DNA of 11,012 bases from JAXDBV01 sp034678415 (GCA_034678415.1 JAXDBV010000245.1:1-11012), one strand, 5' to 3'. Shown: positions 1 through 7,285, counted from the first letter of the stretch. Made by a program: numbers and translations. Notes: generated from the sequence alone by a model not told the origin.

Positions 1-2662
1 TACCTCCGTTAACTCATCCAGTCCCCTGGTCGTAATTGACGGGGTTGCCACCACCACCAACCTGCGTAACATCAACCCGAAGGATATTGAGTCTGTACAG
101 ATCCTTAAAGATGCCGCTTCAGCCAGCATATACGGTGCCAGGGCCGCCAGCGGCGTTATCCTCATCAATACCCTCCAGGCAAAGAAAGGTGATCTCCAGA
201 TCAGTTATGATGTCAAGGGAAGCTTAAGCCATATCATCAACAAACCCAACCTGTGTAATACCTATGAGTATGGAGCGTCCCATTTCTGGGGTTACCTGAA
301 TGACGGGTTGGATCCCAGTGCGACTTCCCTGTTTTTTGACTTCGACTGGCATTATGATGATGATGGAGTGCCCGTTCTCGATGAAGTGATCCCGATAGAA
401 TGGTTGAACGCGGAAGGAACACCACAGCTTCAAAAATCGGCTGACACTGACTGGTGGGCCGAGGTGTTCAAACCCAGTTTCTCGCAGAGTCACCAGCTGA
501 CGGTATTAAACGGCACGGATAAGACAAAAGTGCTGTTCTCACTGAATTACCTGCACGACAACGGAACCATGATCTACACATACCTGAAACAGGTTACCGC
601 ACGGTTGAATGCATCCTTTAACCTGATTGACGACAGGCTGACCGTGGGTGAGAACTTTCAGATTGCCAGTTCCAAGGCCAGGGGCGATTACTATTCTCCC
701 TGGAACTATATGAACTCGGTTCTGACGATGCCCCCGATCGTACCCGTATATGCTGAAGACGGAGGCTGGGGAGGCGCCTGCAGGGCTCTTGGAATGATTG
801 AAACATGGAATCCCGTGTACTCTCTCACTGAAGGTAAAAATGATGCCACACAACGGCTGGCTGCCATCGGAAGCATTTATGCCGACCTGAAACTGCTCGA
901 AAATCTCCATATAAAAACTCAATATGGTATTGATTATTCGGATGCATTTAACCGGTCAATAAACCGTACCAGGGATGAGGCCGGCGGCCTGAAAACCTAC
1001 AACAATGGTGTAGGAATAGGCGCTGATTATACCAAAGGATGGGTATGGACCAATACGCTGAATTATAACTTCTCGTCTAAAAACCATACCATTGATTTCC
1101 TGGCCGGGATGGAAATGTTCCATTACTACAATGAGTACGTGAATGCCAACCGCGAAGACATTATTTCCGAAGAATACGATTATGCCTATCTGAACACGGC
1201 GACCGGCGATATGACCATGTCAAACTTCGGAAATGAATATGCCCTGGCATCCTACTTTTCAAAAATTAACTATTCATTTATGTACAGATACCAGGTTTCA
1301 TTTACCGGCCGGTTTGACGGTAGTTCGAAATTTCCCGAAGCACACCAGTTTGGATTCTTCCCCGCCGTATCTTTTGGCTGGCGTATAAGCAAGGAGAATT
1401 TCATGAGCTCGCTTCCCTTCCTGTCCGACCTGAAATTGAGAGCCAGCTGGGGTGTTAACGGGAATTCAAATATACCCGCCAACGGTGTATTTACCATCTT
1501 TGACAATGACTACCGCTATACTTCTTATATGATCAGCGGTGCCGATAATGGCAACATGCCTTCGGGCTACCGCGCCACACATACCGGTAATCCTAACCTG
1601 AGATGGGAATCCACCACCCAGACCAACTTCGGCCTTGATTTTGGCATCTTCAATAACCAGCTGACCGGTTCTGTGGATATCTTTAAGAAAGTAACCGAAG
1701 ATATGCTCTGGGAACAGGCGGCTATCGCTCTCCTTGGTGAAGGTGCCCAAATGTATATTAATGCAGCCGATATGACAAATACAGGGATCGAGGCTGTCGT
1801 CTCCTATAAAAGTCCCATGAACAGGAATTTTGTTTATTCCATCACCGGAAACATTTCATCATACCGCAATAGAATTGACAATATTCCCACTGGCCTTGAA
1901 TTACAGTTCGGAGGCAACGGGCTGGGAGAGGATATTCTCGGCCGTCCCCTCCGTTCTCTCTATGGCTTTGTAGCGGATGGTGTCTTCAAGACACAGGAAG
2001 AAGTGAATGCCGCACCAGAACAACCCGGGAAAGGACTGGGAAGGATACGCTGGAAAGATCTCGACCATGACGGAAGAATTACCTGGGAATACGACCAGAC
2101 ATGGATCGCCAATTATGACCCGGATTTTATGTACGGCATTGATATTAACGCCAAATACAAAAACTTCGATATATCCATGTTCTGGCAGGGACTGGTTGGT
2201 AACGATGTGTTTAATGACTGGATTTACCTGAGCGACTTCCTGAACCTCTCCATCTGGCCGACAAGGAATCTCGATGCCGGTATACTGGATGCCTGGTCGC
2301 CTGCTAACCCCGATTCAGATAAACCCGCCCTGACATGGCTGAATACAAACGAGGAAAACAGGAATTCCACTTACTATATCCAGAACGGTTCGTACCTGAA
2401 GCTGAGAAACATCGAACTGGGATATACACTTCCTGCCTCCGTTGGCAACAAAATGAAAATGAAAAACTTACGTGTATATGTCTCGGCACAGAACCTCATA
2501 ACACTGTACAAATCGTGGGGGGATGATGCATTCACAGGATGGGATCCTGAAGTGAGCCTCCATACCATTTATTATAATGATGCGTATGATTTTGCCTCCC
2601 AGTATAGTCAGAACTATACAAGGCCGGCAATTTTCAGTATCGGTATTAATTCAACCTTCTAA
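1..2662 (+). CDS. SusC/RagA-family TonB-dependent outer-membrane transporter (5' partial), first copy
   Basis: The reading frame is open from base 2 to the TAA at 2660-2662, giving 886 visible residues, so the gene starts outside the window. The first ~70 residues are the end of the plug domain, with the family hallmark VQILKDAASASIYGARAASG (about 95-154), followed by a long beta-barrel rich in alternating aromatic residues and ending in Phe, as outer-membrane barrels do. The signal peptide, any STN domain, the carboxypeptidase-like domain and the TonB box would lie upstream and cannot be judged. The family imports oligosaccharides or peptides through the outer membrane using TonB energy, with the SusD lipoprotein as lid. 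The susD partner starts 11 nt downstream, so the two are surely co-transcribed. It is clearly paralogous to the SusC at 7365-10808. A D-x-D-x-D-G loop is at 2057-2095. Substrate unknown. Confidence 0.95.
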   Translation, partial: TSVNSSSPLVVIDGVATTTNLRNINPKDIESVQILKDAASASIYGARAASGVILINTLQAKKGDLQISYDVKGSLSHIINKPNLCNTYEYGASHFWGYLNDGLDPSATSLFFDFDWHYDDDGVPVLDEVIPIEWLNAEGTPQLQKSADTDWWAEVFKPSFSQSHQLTVLNGTDKTKVLFSLNYLHDNGTMIYTYLKQVTARLNASFNLIDDRLTVGENFQIASSKARGDYYSPWNYMNSVLTMPPIVPVYAEDGGWGGACRALGMIETWNPVYSLTEGKNDATQRLAAIGSIYADLKLLENLHIKTQYGIDYSDAFNRSINRTRDEAGGLKTYNNGVGIGADYTKGWVWTNTLNYNFSSKNHTIDFLAGMEMFHYYNEYVNANREDIISEEYDYAYLNTATGDMTMSNFGNEYALASYFSKINYSFMYRYQVSFTGRFDGSSKFPEAHQFGFFPAVSFGWRISKENFMSSLPFLSDLKLRASWGVNGNSNIPANGVFTIFDNDYRYTSYMISGADNGNMPSGYRATHTGNPNLRWESTTQTNFGLDFGIFNNQLTGSVDIFKKVTEDMLWEQAAIALLGEGAQMYINAADMTNTGIEAVVSYKSPMNRNFVYSITGNISSYRNRIDNIPTGLELQFGGNGLGEDILGRPLRSLYGFVADGVFKTQEEVNAAPEQPGKGLGRIRWKDLDHDGRITWEYDQTWIANYDPDFMYGIDINAKYKNFDISMFWQGLVGNDVFNDWIYLSDFLNLSIWPTRNLDAGILDAWSPANPDSDKPALTWLNTNEENRNSTYYIQNGSYLKLRNIELGYTLPASVGNKMKMKNLRVYVSAQNLITLYKSWGDDAFTGWDPEVSLHTIYYNDAYDFASQYSQNYTRPAIFSIGINSTF

Positions 2663-2673
2663 ATCGATCTGAC

Positions 2674-4404
2674 ATGAAAAAGACAGTTGGAATATTCGTT
2701 ATCAGTTTACTGTTAATGTTTGCGTTACCACGCTGTGTCGGGGATTTTCTTGAAATTTCTCCGAAAGGCGTTCTTTCCGAAGATATCCTCCTCGACCCCG
2801 AAGATATTGAGGGATTTGTTATTTCTGCTTATTCCTGGCCTCATAAAGCCTATTTTACCGAGACACTTCATCCCTGCTATTATGGATGCATTCGTTCTGA
2901 CGACTCATACAAAGGGGGAGGTGGCGGACTTGGCGACCAGATAGGCTGGCTGCAGATGGAAGTATTCAGCGAAGCCACTCCCAATATCAACAATTTCGAT
3001 TATACGTGGCAGGGAGGGTATAAAGGTATCAAACGATGCAACATTGCCCTGCAACAGCTTGCCAAAGTCAGTGAAACCGAGTTTCCGGCAAAAGAACAAA
3101 GAATAGCCGAAATGAAATTCCTGAGGGGATACCAATACCATTCACTGAAAAATGCTTATCGCTGGATCCCGTATATGGATGAAAATCTGGCCGAAGACGA
3201 ATACTCGAATGTACCTAACCATCCTGAGAACATGACCGAATCGGACCTGTGGCAGCGTATCCTGGATGATTTTACGGATGCTTACGAGGTATTGCCGGAA
3301 ACCCAGGCGGATAAAGGAAGGCCGACTAAATATGCCGCGGAAGCTTTCATGGTTAAAATATTGCTATGGATGGCGTTCGAGATGAATGAAAATCACCAGG
3401 TTATCAATATAAACGAGCAGCGGCTACAGGAGGCACTGCAGCATTGCGATAACATCATTAACAGTCACCGGTACGATTTATGCGATGACTATGGACAAAT
3501 GTTCTGGTGCGAAAGCGATAATAACACTCCGGAATCCATCTTTGAATTCCAGTGCACCACCGATGACGGGACAGAGGGTTGGAGCACCAACGTGGGAGTG
3601 AGGCTTAATACTCCCACATGGGCTCCGTATACCACCTGCTGCGATTTCCATAAAATGAGCTATGATTACATCAATGCCAACAGGACAGGAGCCGATGGCC
3701 TCCCTCTTTTCGACACGTATAACGACGCTGAGTTGAAGAATAACCCGGACTATTGGACCAGCAATACCTTCGACCCCCGTTTATGCCATACAGCGGCTAT
3801 CCCGGGAATCCCTTATTGCTACAACACTTCACTTTTGTATGACAGTGTAGGGACGGTTTACCCGCAGCATTTCGGGTATGTCCATTCCATGAAGGAACTG
3901 GTAAACCCCTTTAGCTCATGTCAATATAAACAGAGGGGTAACTCAAAGAACTGGAAAGTGATCAGGTATTCGGAAATTCTGCTGTGGAAAGCGGAGATAT
4001 TGATCAAGCTTGGCAGGGAAAATGAGGCATTGCCGATAATAAACCAAATCCGCGAACGGGCTTCCAACAGCATTTACCGGTTCGCCGACGGTACTCCTTG
4101 TCTTGATTTTTATATTCAACCGTATATTGACGGTGTAAACTGTGACTGGACCAATGATTTTGCCTGGGAAGCCGTTATATGGGAAACCCGGCTTGAGTTT
4201 GCCGGCGAAGGCAGGCGATTCTTTGACCTGGTGCGCTGGGGTATTGCTGAAGACGTGATGAACGCCCATTTTAACAAAGAAAAACTCAGACTGGAGTGGA
4301 TGGAACCCGGGTTCTTTACCACAGGCCGTGATGAGTTTCTTCCCATTCCACAGAACCAGATCGTCTGGTCCCAGGGGAAATTCGTACAAAACCCCGGATA
4401 TTAA
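2674..4404 (+). CDS. SusD/RagB-family outer-membrane nutrient-binding protein, first copy
   Basis: This 576-residue protein has the normal length for SusD. It would sit on the cell surface as the substrate-binding lid of the SusC encoded 11 nt upstream. An N-terminal hydrophobic segment (residues 5-18) leads to Cys21. The next stretch, DFLEISPKG, is the usual SusD N-terminus. Helical TPR-like segments follow (about 110-175), then the C-terminal RagB/SusD signature: LEFAGEGRRFFDLVRWG (507-523), LPIPQNQI (556-563) and the terminal QNPGY. Two features are odd. The lipobox reads LPRC, with Arg at -1 where Gly, Ala or Ser is expected, so lipidation is uncertain. There are also 15 cysteines, many for this family. 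The N-terminal region resembles that of the second SusD at 10819. The family call is firm; the ligand is unknown. Confidence 0.95.
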   Translation: MKKTVGIFVISLLLMFALPRCVGDFLEISPKGVLSEDILLDPEDIEGFVISAYSWPHKAYFTETLHPCYYGCIRSDDSYKGGGGGLGDQIGWLQMEVFSEATPNINNFDYTWQGGYKGIKRCNIALQQLAKVSETEFPAKEQRIAEMKFLRGYQYHSLKNAYRWIPYMDENLAEDEYSNVPNHPENMTESDLWQRILDDFTDAYEVLPETQADKGRPTKYAAEAFMVKILLWMAFEMNENHQVININEQRLQEALQHCDNIINSHRYDLCDDYGQMFWCESDNNTPESIFEFQCTTDDGTEGWSTNVGVRLNTPTWAPYTTCCDFHKMSYDYINANRTGADGLPLFDTYNDAELKNNPDYWTSNTFDPRLCHTAAIPGIPYCYNTSLLYDSVGTVYPQHFGYVHSMKELVNPFSSCQYKQRGNSKNWKVIRYSEILLWKAEILIKLGRENEALPIINQIRERASNSIYRFADGTPCLDFYIQPYIDGVNCDWTNDFAWEAVIWETRLEFAGEGRRFFDLVRWGIAEDVMNAHFNKEKLRLEWMEPGFFTTGRDEFLPIPQNQIVWSQGKFVQNPGY

Positions 4405-4423
4405 TAACCAAAATGTGCAAATC

Positions 4424-4825
4424 ATGAAGAATAATTTTTATATAGTTTTATGCAGCATATTATTGCTGATGTCGGGTTGCTACGACCGGGAAATCATTGA
4501 CTCGAAGGAGGGTGATCCGCTGGCTCCGGTGACCGGTCTGGCCTATACAGTAAGCGGACCAGACGTGACGCTGACATGGACCCTTCCAACCCAGTTCCCG
4601 TCCGACGTGATACTTCCAGTCTCGGTAATGGTTACAGTCTACAGGAACAATACCCTGATCCTGACGAAAGTGACCGCCGATGCCCCCACTACGTATACCT
4701 ACACTGATTATAATCCGGAAAATGCGTACCGGTTTATCGTAAAAGTGCAGGCTGCGGTGGATACCGATGACCTCAATAAATCAAAATTGAGGCTGTCACC
4801 GGGAGTTACCGTAACCATTGATTAA
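4424..4825 (+). CDS. Small surface lipoprotein with fibronectin-III-like fold, third gene of the SusCD operon
   Basis: This is a 133-residue protein. The ATG at 4424 is chosen because it is directly followed by a signal peptide with charged start MKNN, hydrophobic core and lipobox LMSGC (Cys19); an upstream in-frame start would overlap susD and bury this signal. After Cys19 come YDREIIDSKEGDPL and one ~90-residue domain whose alternating strands (VTGLAYTVSGPDVTLTWTLP, then a TVYRNN strand and a YRFIVKVQA strand) look like a single fibronectin type III or related Ig-like fold. It may belong to one of the small lipoprotein DUF families (perhaps DUF4945) seen beside SusD genes, but I cannot confirm which. 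It starts 19 nt after susD and ends at the operon terminator, so it is probably an accessory surface protein, possibly ligand binding. No catalytic residues are recognisable. Confidence 0.8.
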   Translation: MKNNFYIVLCSILLLMSGCYDREIIDSKEGDPLAPVTGLAYTVSGPDVTLTWTLPTQFPSDVILPVSVMVTVYRNNTLILTKVTADAPTTYTYTDYNPENAYRFIVKVQAAVDTDDLNKSKLRLSPGVTVTID

Positions 4826-4870
4826 AAAAAAGAGGCTGTTCTTCTCCATGATGAGCAGCCTTTTTTCTTT
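4826..4870 (+). terminator. Intrinsic terminator of the first SusCD operon
   Basis: A 9-bp stem, AGGCTGTTC (4833-4841) with GAGCAGCCT (4853-4861), encloses an 11-nt loop and is followed by a T-run (4861-4866) and more T-rich sequence. An A-run lies directly before the stem, so it could extend the hairpin and also serve the opposite strand. One pair is a U-G wobble when read as + strand RNA. It starts right after the lipoprotein stop codon. Confidence 0.88.
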
Positions 4871-5187
4871 CTTCCAATATCAATACATGCCCAGGTGAGC
4901 CTGCTTCTTATATGATCTCTTGTAACCGGCAAAAAATGGTTCCTGGAACCAGCCTGTTCGTGCTTTAAAAATTAAAAGAGGTAATGCAAAATCCGACTGT
5001 GGGATTTTAAACTATTATCCCGAAGCTTTGCTATTGAGTGTTTTATCACAGGCAAGGTTTCTTCTGACGCCATTTTTAATCCATGCAATAATTATGACAG
5101 TTAAAGAATGCTTTAGCTAAGTGTTCTCAAGACAACCGTTATAAAGGATATTTTTGGTATTCTGAATAACCAGGATGTAAAACACTC

Positions 5188-5199
5188 ATTGCATGCAAT
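5188..5199. promoter_or_regulatory. 12-bp perfect palindrome ATTGCATGCAAT upstream of the sigma gene
   Basis: The sequence equals its own reverse complement. It directly precedes the first copy of the ~20-bp direct repeat and lies about 36 bp upstream of the possible -7 box, a position suited to a regulator site. Partial copies occur at 5082-5089 (CATGCAAT) and 6093-6099 (ATTGCAT, touching the fecR start codon). Function is inferred from position only. Confidence 0.35.
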
Positions 5200-5200
5200 C

Positions 5201-5261
5201 GAAATTTAAGATGAAATTATCAAACCGTTGTTTATAAATTTGAAATTTCTCTGAAATTATC
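5201..5261 (+). repeat. Imperfect direct repeat pair (5201-5221 and 5242-5261)
   Basis: Each unit reads GAAATTT, then 3-4 variable bases, then TGAAATTATC. The units begin 41 bases apart, about four helical turns, and the 10-base right parts (5212-5221 and 5252-5261) are identical. A TAAATTTG promoter-like box lies between them and overlaps the first base of the second unit. This layout would suit a dimeric regulator acting on the sigma gene promoter, but the AT-rich context means chance is not excluded. Confidence 0.5.
5235..5242 (+). promoter_or_regulatory. Possible -7 element (TAAATTTG) of the sigma factor promoter
   Basis: The octamer matches the Bacteroides housekeeping -7 consensus TAnnTTTG exactly and would start transcription near 5249, leaving a leader of about 50 nt before the ATG at 5298. 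No good TTTG is present at the -33 distance. A second match, TATTTTTG at 5149-5156, would give a longer leader, so the assignment is tentative. Confidence 0.4.
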
Positions 5262-5297
5262 GTAAATTTTAAATATATTTCTGGATTCTGGTTTGTT

Positions 5298-5873
5298 ATG
5301 AACCATGAGATAAAATATATTCTTGGCCTGAAGGAGGGAGATTTCAGTTCGTTTGATAAACTCTTCGAATTGTATCACAAAAGGATTTTTTGTTTTGCAC
5401 GGGCATTATTAAAGAACAAAGAAGATGCCGAGGAGATAGTACAGGACGTGTTTATCCGTGTATGGCAGAAGAGACAGGATATCAAAGAGCATCTGAATTT
5501 CAAATCGTATATTTTTACTATTACTTATAATCTTGTTATTGACCGGTTCAGGGATAGGATCAAAGACGAGAAGATCAGAGAAGCCCTTGAAAATGAAACC
5601 ATTGAATCAACGTTCAGTGTTGAAAAGGATATCAATTATTCACAATTGAATGACCTGGTCAAGGAAACCATTGAAGCATTTCCGCCGCAACAAAAGACCG
5701 TCTATAAAATGAGCAGGACCTATGGCCTCACACATCGTGAAATAGCCCTTCAGCTGAACATTTCTGTAAATACTGTGAAAAACCATGTCTCAAATGCCCT
5801 GAAAGAAATAAAAAACGCTATTTCTCATACATCTCTCATAGGGCTTCTGTTCTATTTTCTGTTTATAAGATGA
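5298..5873 (+). CDS. FecI-like ECF RNA polymerase sigma factor (Bacteroides expansion type)
   Basis: This 191-residue protein has the normal length for an ECF sigma factor. Region 2 spans about residues 8-88, with EGDFSSFDKLFELYHKRI, the core-binding KEDAEEIVQDVFIRVWQ (41-57) and the -10-recognising segment ending YNLVIDRFRDR. Region 4 (about 118-172) contains the helix-turn-helix LTHREIALQLNISVNTVKNH. A hydrophobic tail, SLIGLLFYFLFI (179-190), ends the protein, as often seen in the Bacteroidetes sigma-70 expansion family. It should direct RNA polymerase to the promoter of the STN-type susC/susD operon downstream, and perhaps also the upstream pair. Its activity should be held by the FecR product encoded 226 nt downstream. 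The gene is visibly more AT-rich than the susC genes. The ATG at 5298 is well placed before region 2. Confidence 0.95.
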   Translation: MNHEIKYILGLKEGDFSSFDKLFELYHKRIFCFARALLKNKEDAEEIVQDVFIRVWQKRQDIKEHLNFKSYIFTITYNLVIDRFRDRIKDEKIREALENETIESTFSVEKDINYSQLNDLVKETIEAFPPQQKTVYKMSRTYGLTHREIALQLNISVNTVKNHVSNALKEIKNAISHTSLIGLLFYFLFIR

Positions 5874-5902
5874 ACAGTATCAGTTATTTGTAATTTCCCC
5901 TT

Positions 5903-5924
5903 AGCTCTATTAGTGCATAGAGCT
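5903..5924 (+). other. 8-bp perfect hairpin downstream of the sigma gene
   Basis: AGCTCTAT (5903-5910) pairs perfectly with ATAGAGCT (5917-5924) around the 6-nt loop TAGTGC. It begins 29 nt after the sigma stop codon and is followed by TTATTTCC, which is too poor in T for a strong terminator. It may be a weak terminator or a 3'-end stabiliser. Confidence 0.4.
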
Positions 5925-6010
5925 TATTTCCACGTATTATAATAAAGCATGTTTGTTTTTTAATGGTGTCTAAAGTGGTTTTAGGTTTAGTTAGTTGTGG
6001 AGGGAAGAAT

Positions 6011-6051
6011 GATAAGGGTGCCTTTCTCATCAATTGAAAGGTGCCCTTATC
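6011..6051 (+). other. 16-bp RNA hairpin in the sigma/anti-sigma gap
   Basis: Arms 6011-6026 and 6036-6051 pair along all 16 positions around a 9-nt loop when read as + strand RNA, using two adjacent G-U wobbles in the middle (6019-6020 with 6042-6043). Read as minus-strand RNA the same two positions become C-A mismatches, so the fold favours + strand transcription. The downstream sequence TTATTGATAATGG has no real U-tract. It could attenuate transcription, mark a processing site, or set the sigma to anti-sigma ratio. Confidence 0.6.
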
Positions 6052-6099
6052 TTATTGATAATGGTAGTATTGAAACGGTTTGTTTTGTAATCATTGCAT

Positions 6100-7188
6100 A
6101 TGAATGAATTAAAAGAACAGAAGAAAATCTCCGGCGTGCTGGAACGATTCATGATGAACAATTACACCCGGGAAGACTTAAATGAAATAATAACCTGGTT
6201 TAAACAGTCACCCCCGGATGAAAACCTTAAGCTGGTGTTATTTCAGTTATGGGACAGTACAGATACCCAAAGCTGCAAAACGGAATATTTTGATCCAAAG
6301 AGGATACTGGACAGCATTCATCACAGGATCAATACAGCGATGAAAAGCGCTCCTGCACAAAAGAGCATCGTTGCCAGGTCGTTCAGGGTATTTTCCAGAA
6401 TAGCAGCCATCCTGATATTACCCTTACTGGCAACGGTCATATATTATAATTATACCGGTAAAGATAGCAGATCCCCGGAACAAGGGAAGCCGCTTTATTC
6501 AGAGGTGTTCGCTCCCCCGGGATCAAGACTGCACCTCGAACTACCCGACGGGTCGGACATCTGGCTCAACAATGGCAGCAGTATACGTTATCCCCAGCAG
6601 TTCGGTACTGTCAACCGCGAATTATACCTCAGCGGTGAAGCGTATCTTGATGTCAAGCACGACAGACTCATGCCTTTCGTGTTGAAAGTCCCGGGCCTTG
6701 ACATCAAAGTAACCGGTACAAGCTTTAATGTCATGGCATACCATGATGACCAGCAGGTTGAGGTAGCCCTTGAAAAAGGAAAAATTGAACTGATCGGTAC
6801 CGACACAACTCAAAAAATCCGGCAGGTATTAAAACCCGGCAATTTTGCCGTATATAATAATACAAAAAGAAATCTGACCATTGCCCATGGCCCGGTTGAC
6901 CAGTATAGCGCATGGAAAGACGGAAGGCTCGTATTTGATAATGACTCAATGACCGTTATTGAAAAAAGGCTGGAACGATGGTTTAATGTTGACATTGAGG
7001 TCGCCGATATTAACCTGAAGAATATAACATTTACCGCAACATTCACGACCGAGACATTGCCACAGGTATTGGAGATGCTGTCGCTGGCTGCCCCCATCAG
7101 GTATGAAATCATCAACGGGATAAAGAAACCGGATCATACCTTTTCGCAAACAAGGATCATCATGATGTTCGACAAGAACAAAACGTAA
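6100..7188 (+). CDS. FecR-family anti-sigma factor (inner-membrane sigma regulator)
   Basis: This 362-residue protein is of typical length for Bacteroidetes FecR. The ATG at 6100 is chosen over an in-frame TTG two codons upstream. An N-terminal cytoplasmic part (1-100), which should bind the sigma factor, is followed by one membrane span (about 101-116, IAAILILPLLATVIYY). The periplasmic FecR domain (about 137-236) shows the hallmark LPDGSDIWLNNGSSIRYP, LYLSGEAYLDVKHD and VTGTSFNVMAYHDD. The C-terminal DUF4974-type domain (about 278-345) contains LVFDNDSMTVIEKRLERWFNVDI and is thought to contact the STN domain of the partner transporter. It should keep the upstream sigma factor in check until the STN-bearing SusC encoded 176 nt downstream signals substrate. 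No truncation is seen. Confidence 0.95.
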   Translation: MNELKEQKKISGVLERFMMNNYTREDLNEIITWFKQSPPDENLKLVLFQLWDSTDTQSCKTEYFDPKRILDSIHHRINTAMKSAPAQKSIVARSFRVFSRIAAILILPLLATVIYYNYTGKDSRSPEQGKPLYSEVFAPPGSRLHLELPDGSDIWLNNGSSIRYPQQFGTVNRELYLSGEAYLDVKHDRLMPFVLKVPGLDIKVTGTSFNVMAYHDDQQVEVALEKGKIELIGTDTTQKIRQVLKPGNFAVYNNTKRNLTIAHGPVDQYSAWKDGRLVFDNDSMTVIEKRLERWFNVDIEVADINLKNITFTATFTTETLPQVLEMLSLAAPIRYEIINGIKKPDHTFSQTRIIMMFDKNKT

Positions 7189-7249
7189 TATCCTCCCTGA
7201 CAATTCACTGAGTATTAACCAAACCAAATGCCTATGACAAAGTAATCCG

Positions 7250-7285
7250 AAAAAAAAACGGGAAAGTGCATCACCACTTTCCCGT
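7250..7285 (-). terminator. Strong intrinsic terminator on the minus strand
   Basis: ACGGGAAAGTG (7258-7268) pairs perfectly with CACTTTCCCGT (7275-7285) around the 6-nt loop CATCAC. The run of A at 7250-7257 becomes a U-tract in minus-strand RNA, directly after the stem. On the + strand the stem is followed by CGATTAAAG with no U-tract, so it should not stop susC transcription, although it would fold in the leader. Confidence 0.75.

Larger units (their letters stand above)
4871..5297. other. Long intergenic region before the sigma factor gene
   Basis: These 427 bases are AT-rich and hold no plausible gene. Visible structure: a 15-bp dyad TGGTTCCTGGAACCA at 4937-4951; a small hairpin, AAAATCC (4988-4994) with GGATTTT (5002-5008); a TATTTTTG promoter-like octamer at 5149-5156; a 12-bp perfect palindrome at 5188-5199; and a pair of ~20-bp direct repeats at 5201-5221 and 5242-5261 flanking a TAAATTTG octamer. 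It probably carries the promoter and operators of the sigma factor gene. Confidence 0.7.
5874..6099. other. Intergenic region between sigma and anti-sigma genes
   Basis: This 226-nt gap is long for a sigma/anti-sigma pair expected to be co-expressed. It holds two hairpins (5903-5924 and 6011-6051), annotated separately. I see no open reading frame of note and no exact TAnnTTTG box, so a separate fecR promoter is neither shown nor excluded. Confidence 0.6.

Noticed and set aside
308..310. TTG as the start of the first SusC
   Set aside because: The frame is open back to base 2, and the upstream part encodes the conserved plug motif, so the true start is outside the window.
539..922. Minus-strand open frame of over 100 codons inside the first SusC
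   Set aside because: It lies opposite a certain coding region, shows no recognisable domain or signal, and its composition is what a susC gene gives when read backwards.
4328..4423. An upstream in-frame start for the small lipoprotein
   Set aside because: It would overlap susD and place a polar stretch before the signal peptide; the ATG at 4424 gives a proper lipoprotein signal.
3943..4425. Minus-strand open frame of about 160 codons over the end of the first SusD
   Set aside because: It is antisense to the conserved RagB/SusD C-terminus, has no promoter or motif support, and would be a lone reverse gene in an otherwise + strand operon.
5149..5156. TATTTTTG as the main sigma gene promoter
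   Set aside because: It matches TAnnTTTG but has no -33 partner and would leave a leader of about 135 nt; such matches are expected by chance in AT-rich DNA. Kept only as an alternative.
5201..5261. The direct repeat as a CRISPR unit or mobile-element end
   Set aside because: There are only two imperfect units, no transposase or cas gene is nearby, and no target-site duplication is visible.
4871..5297. A hidden small gene or tRNA in the long intergenic region
   Set aside because: Frames are closed quickly by stops on the + strand, and no cloverleaf or T-loop-like sequence was seen.
7258..7285. The hairpin as a + strand terminator of the sigma/fecR transcript
   Set aside because: On the + strand the stem is followed by CGATTAAAG with no U-tract; the U-tract exists only on the minus strand.
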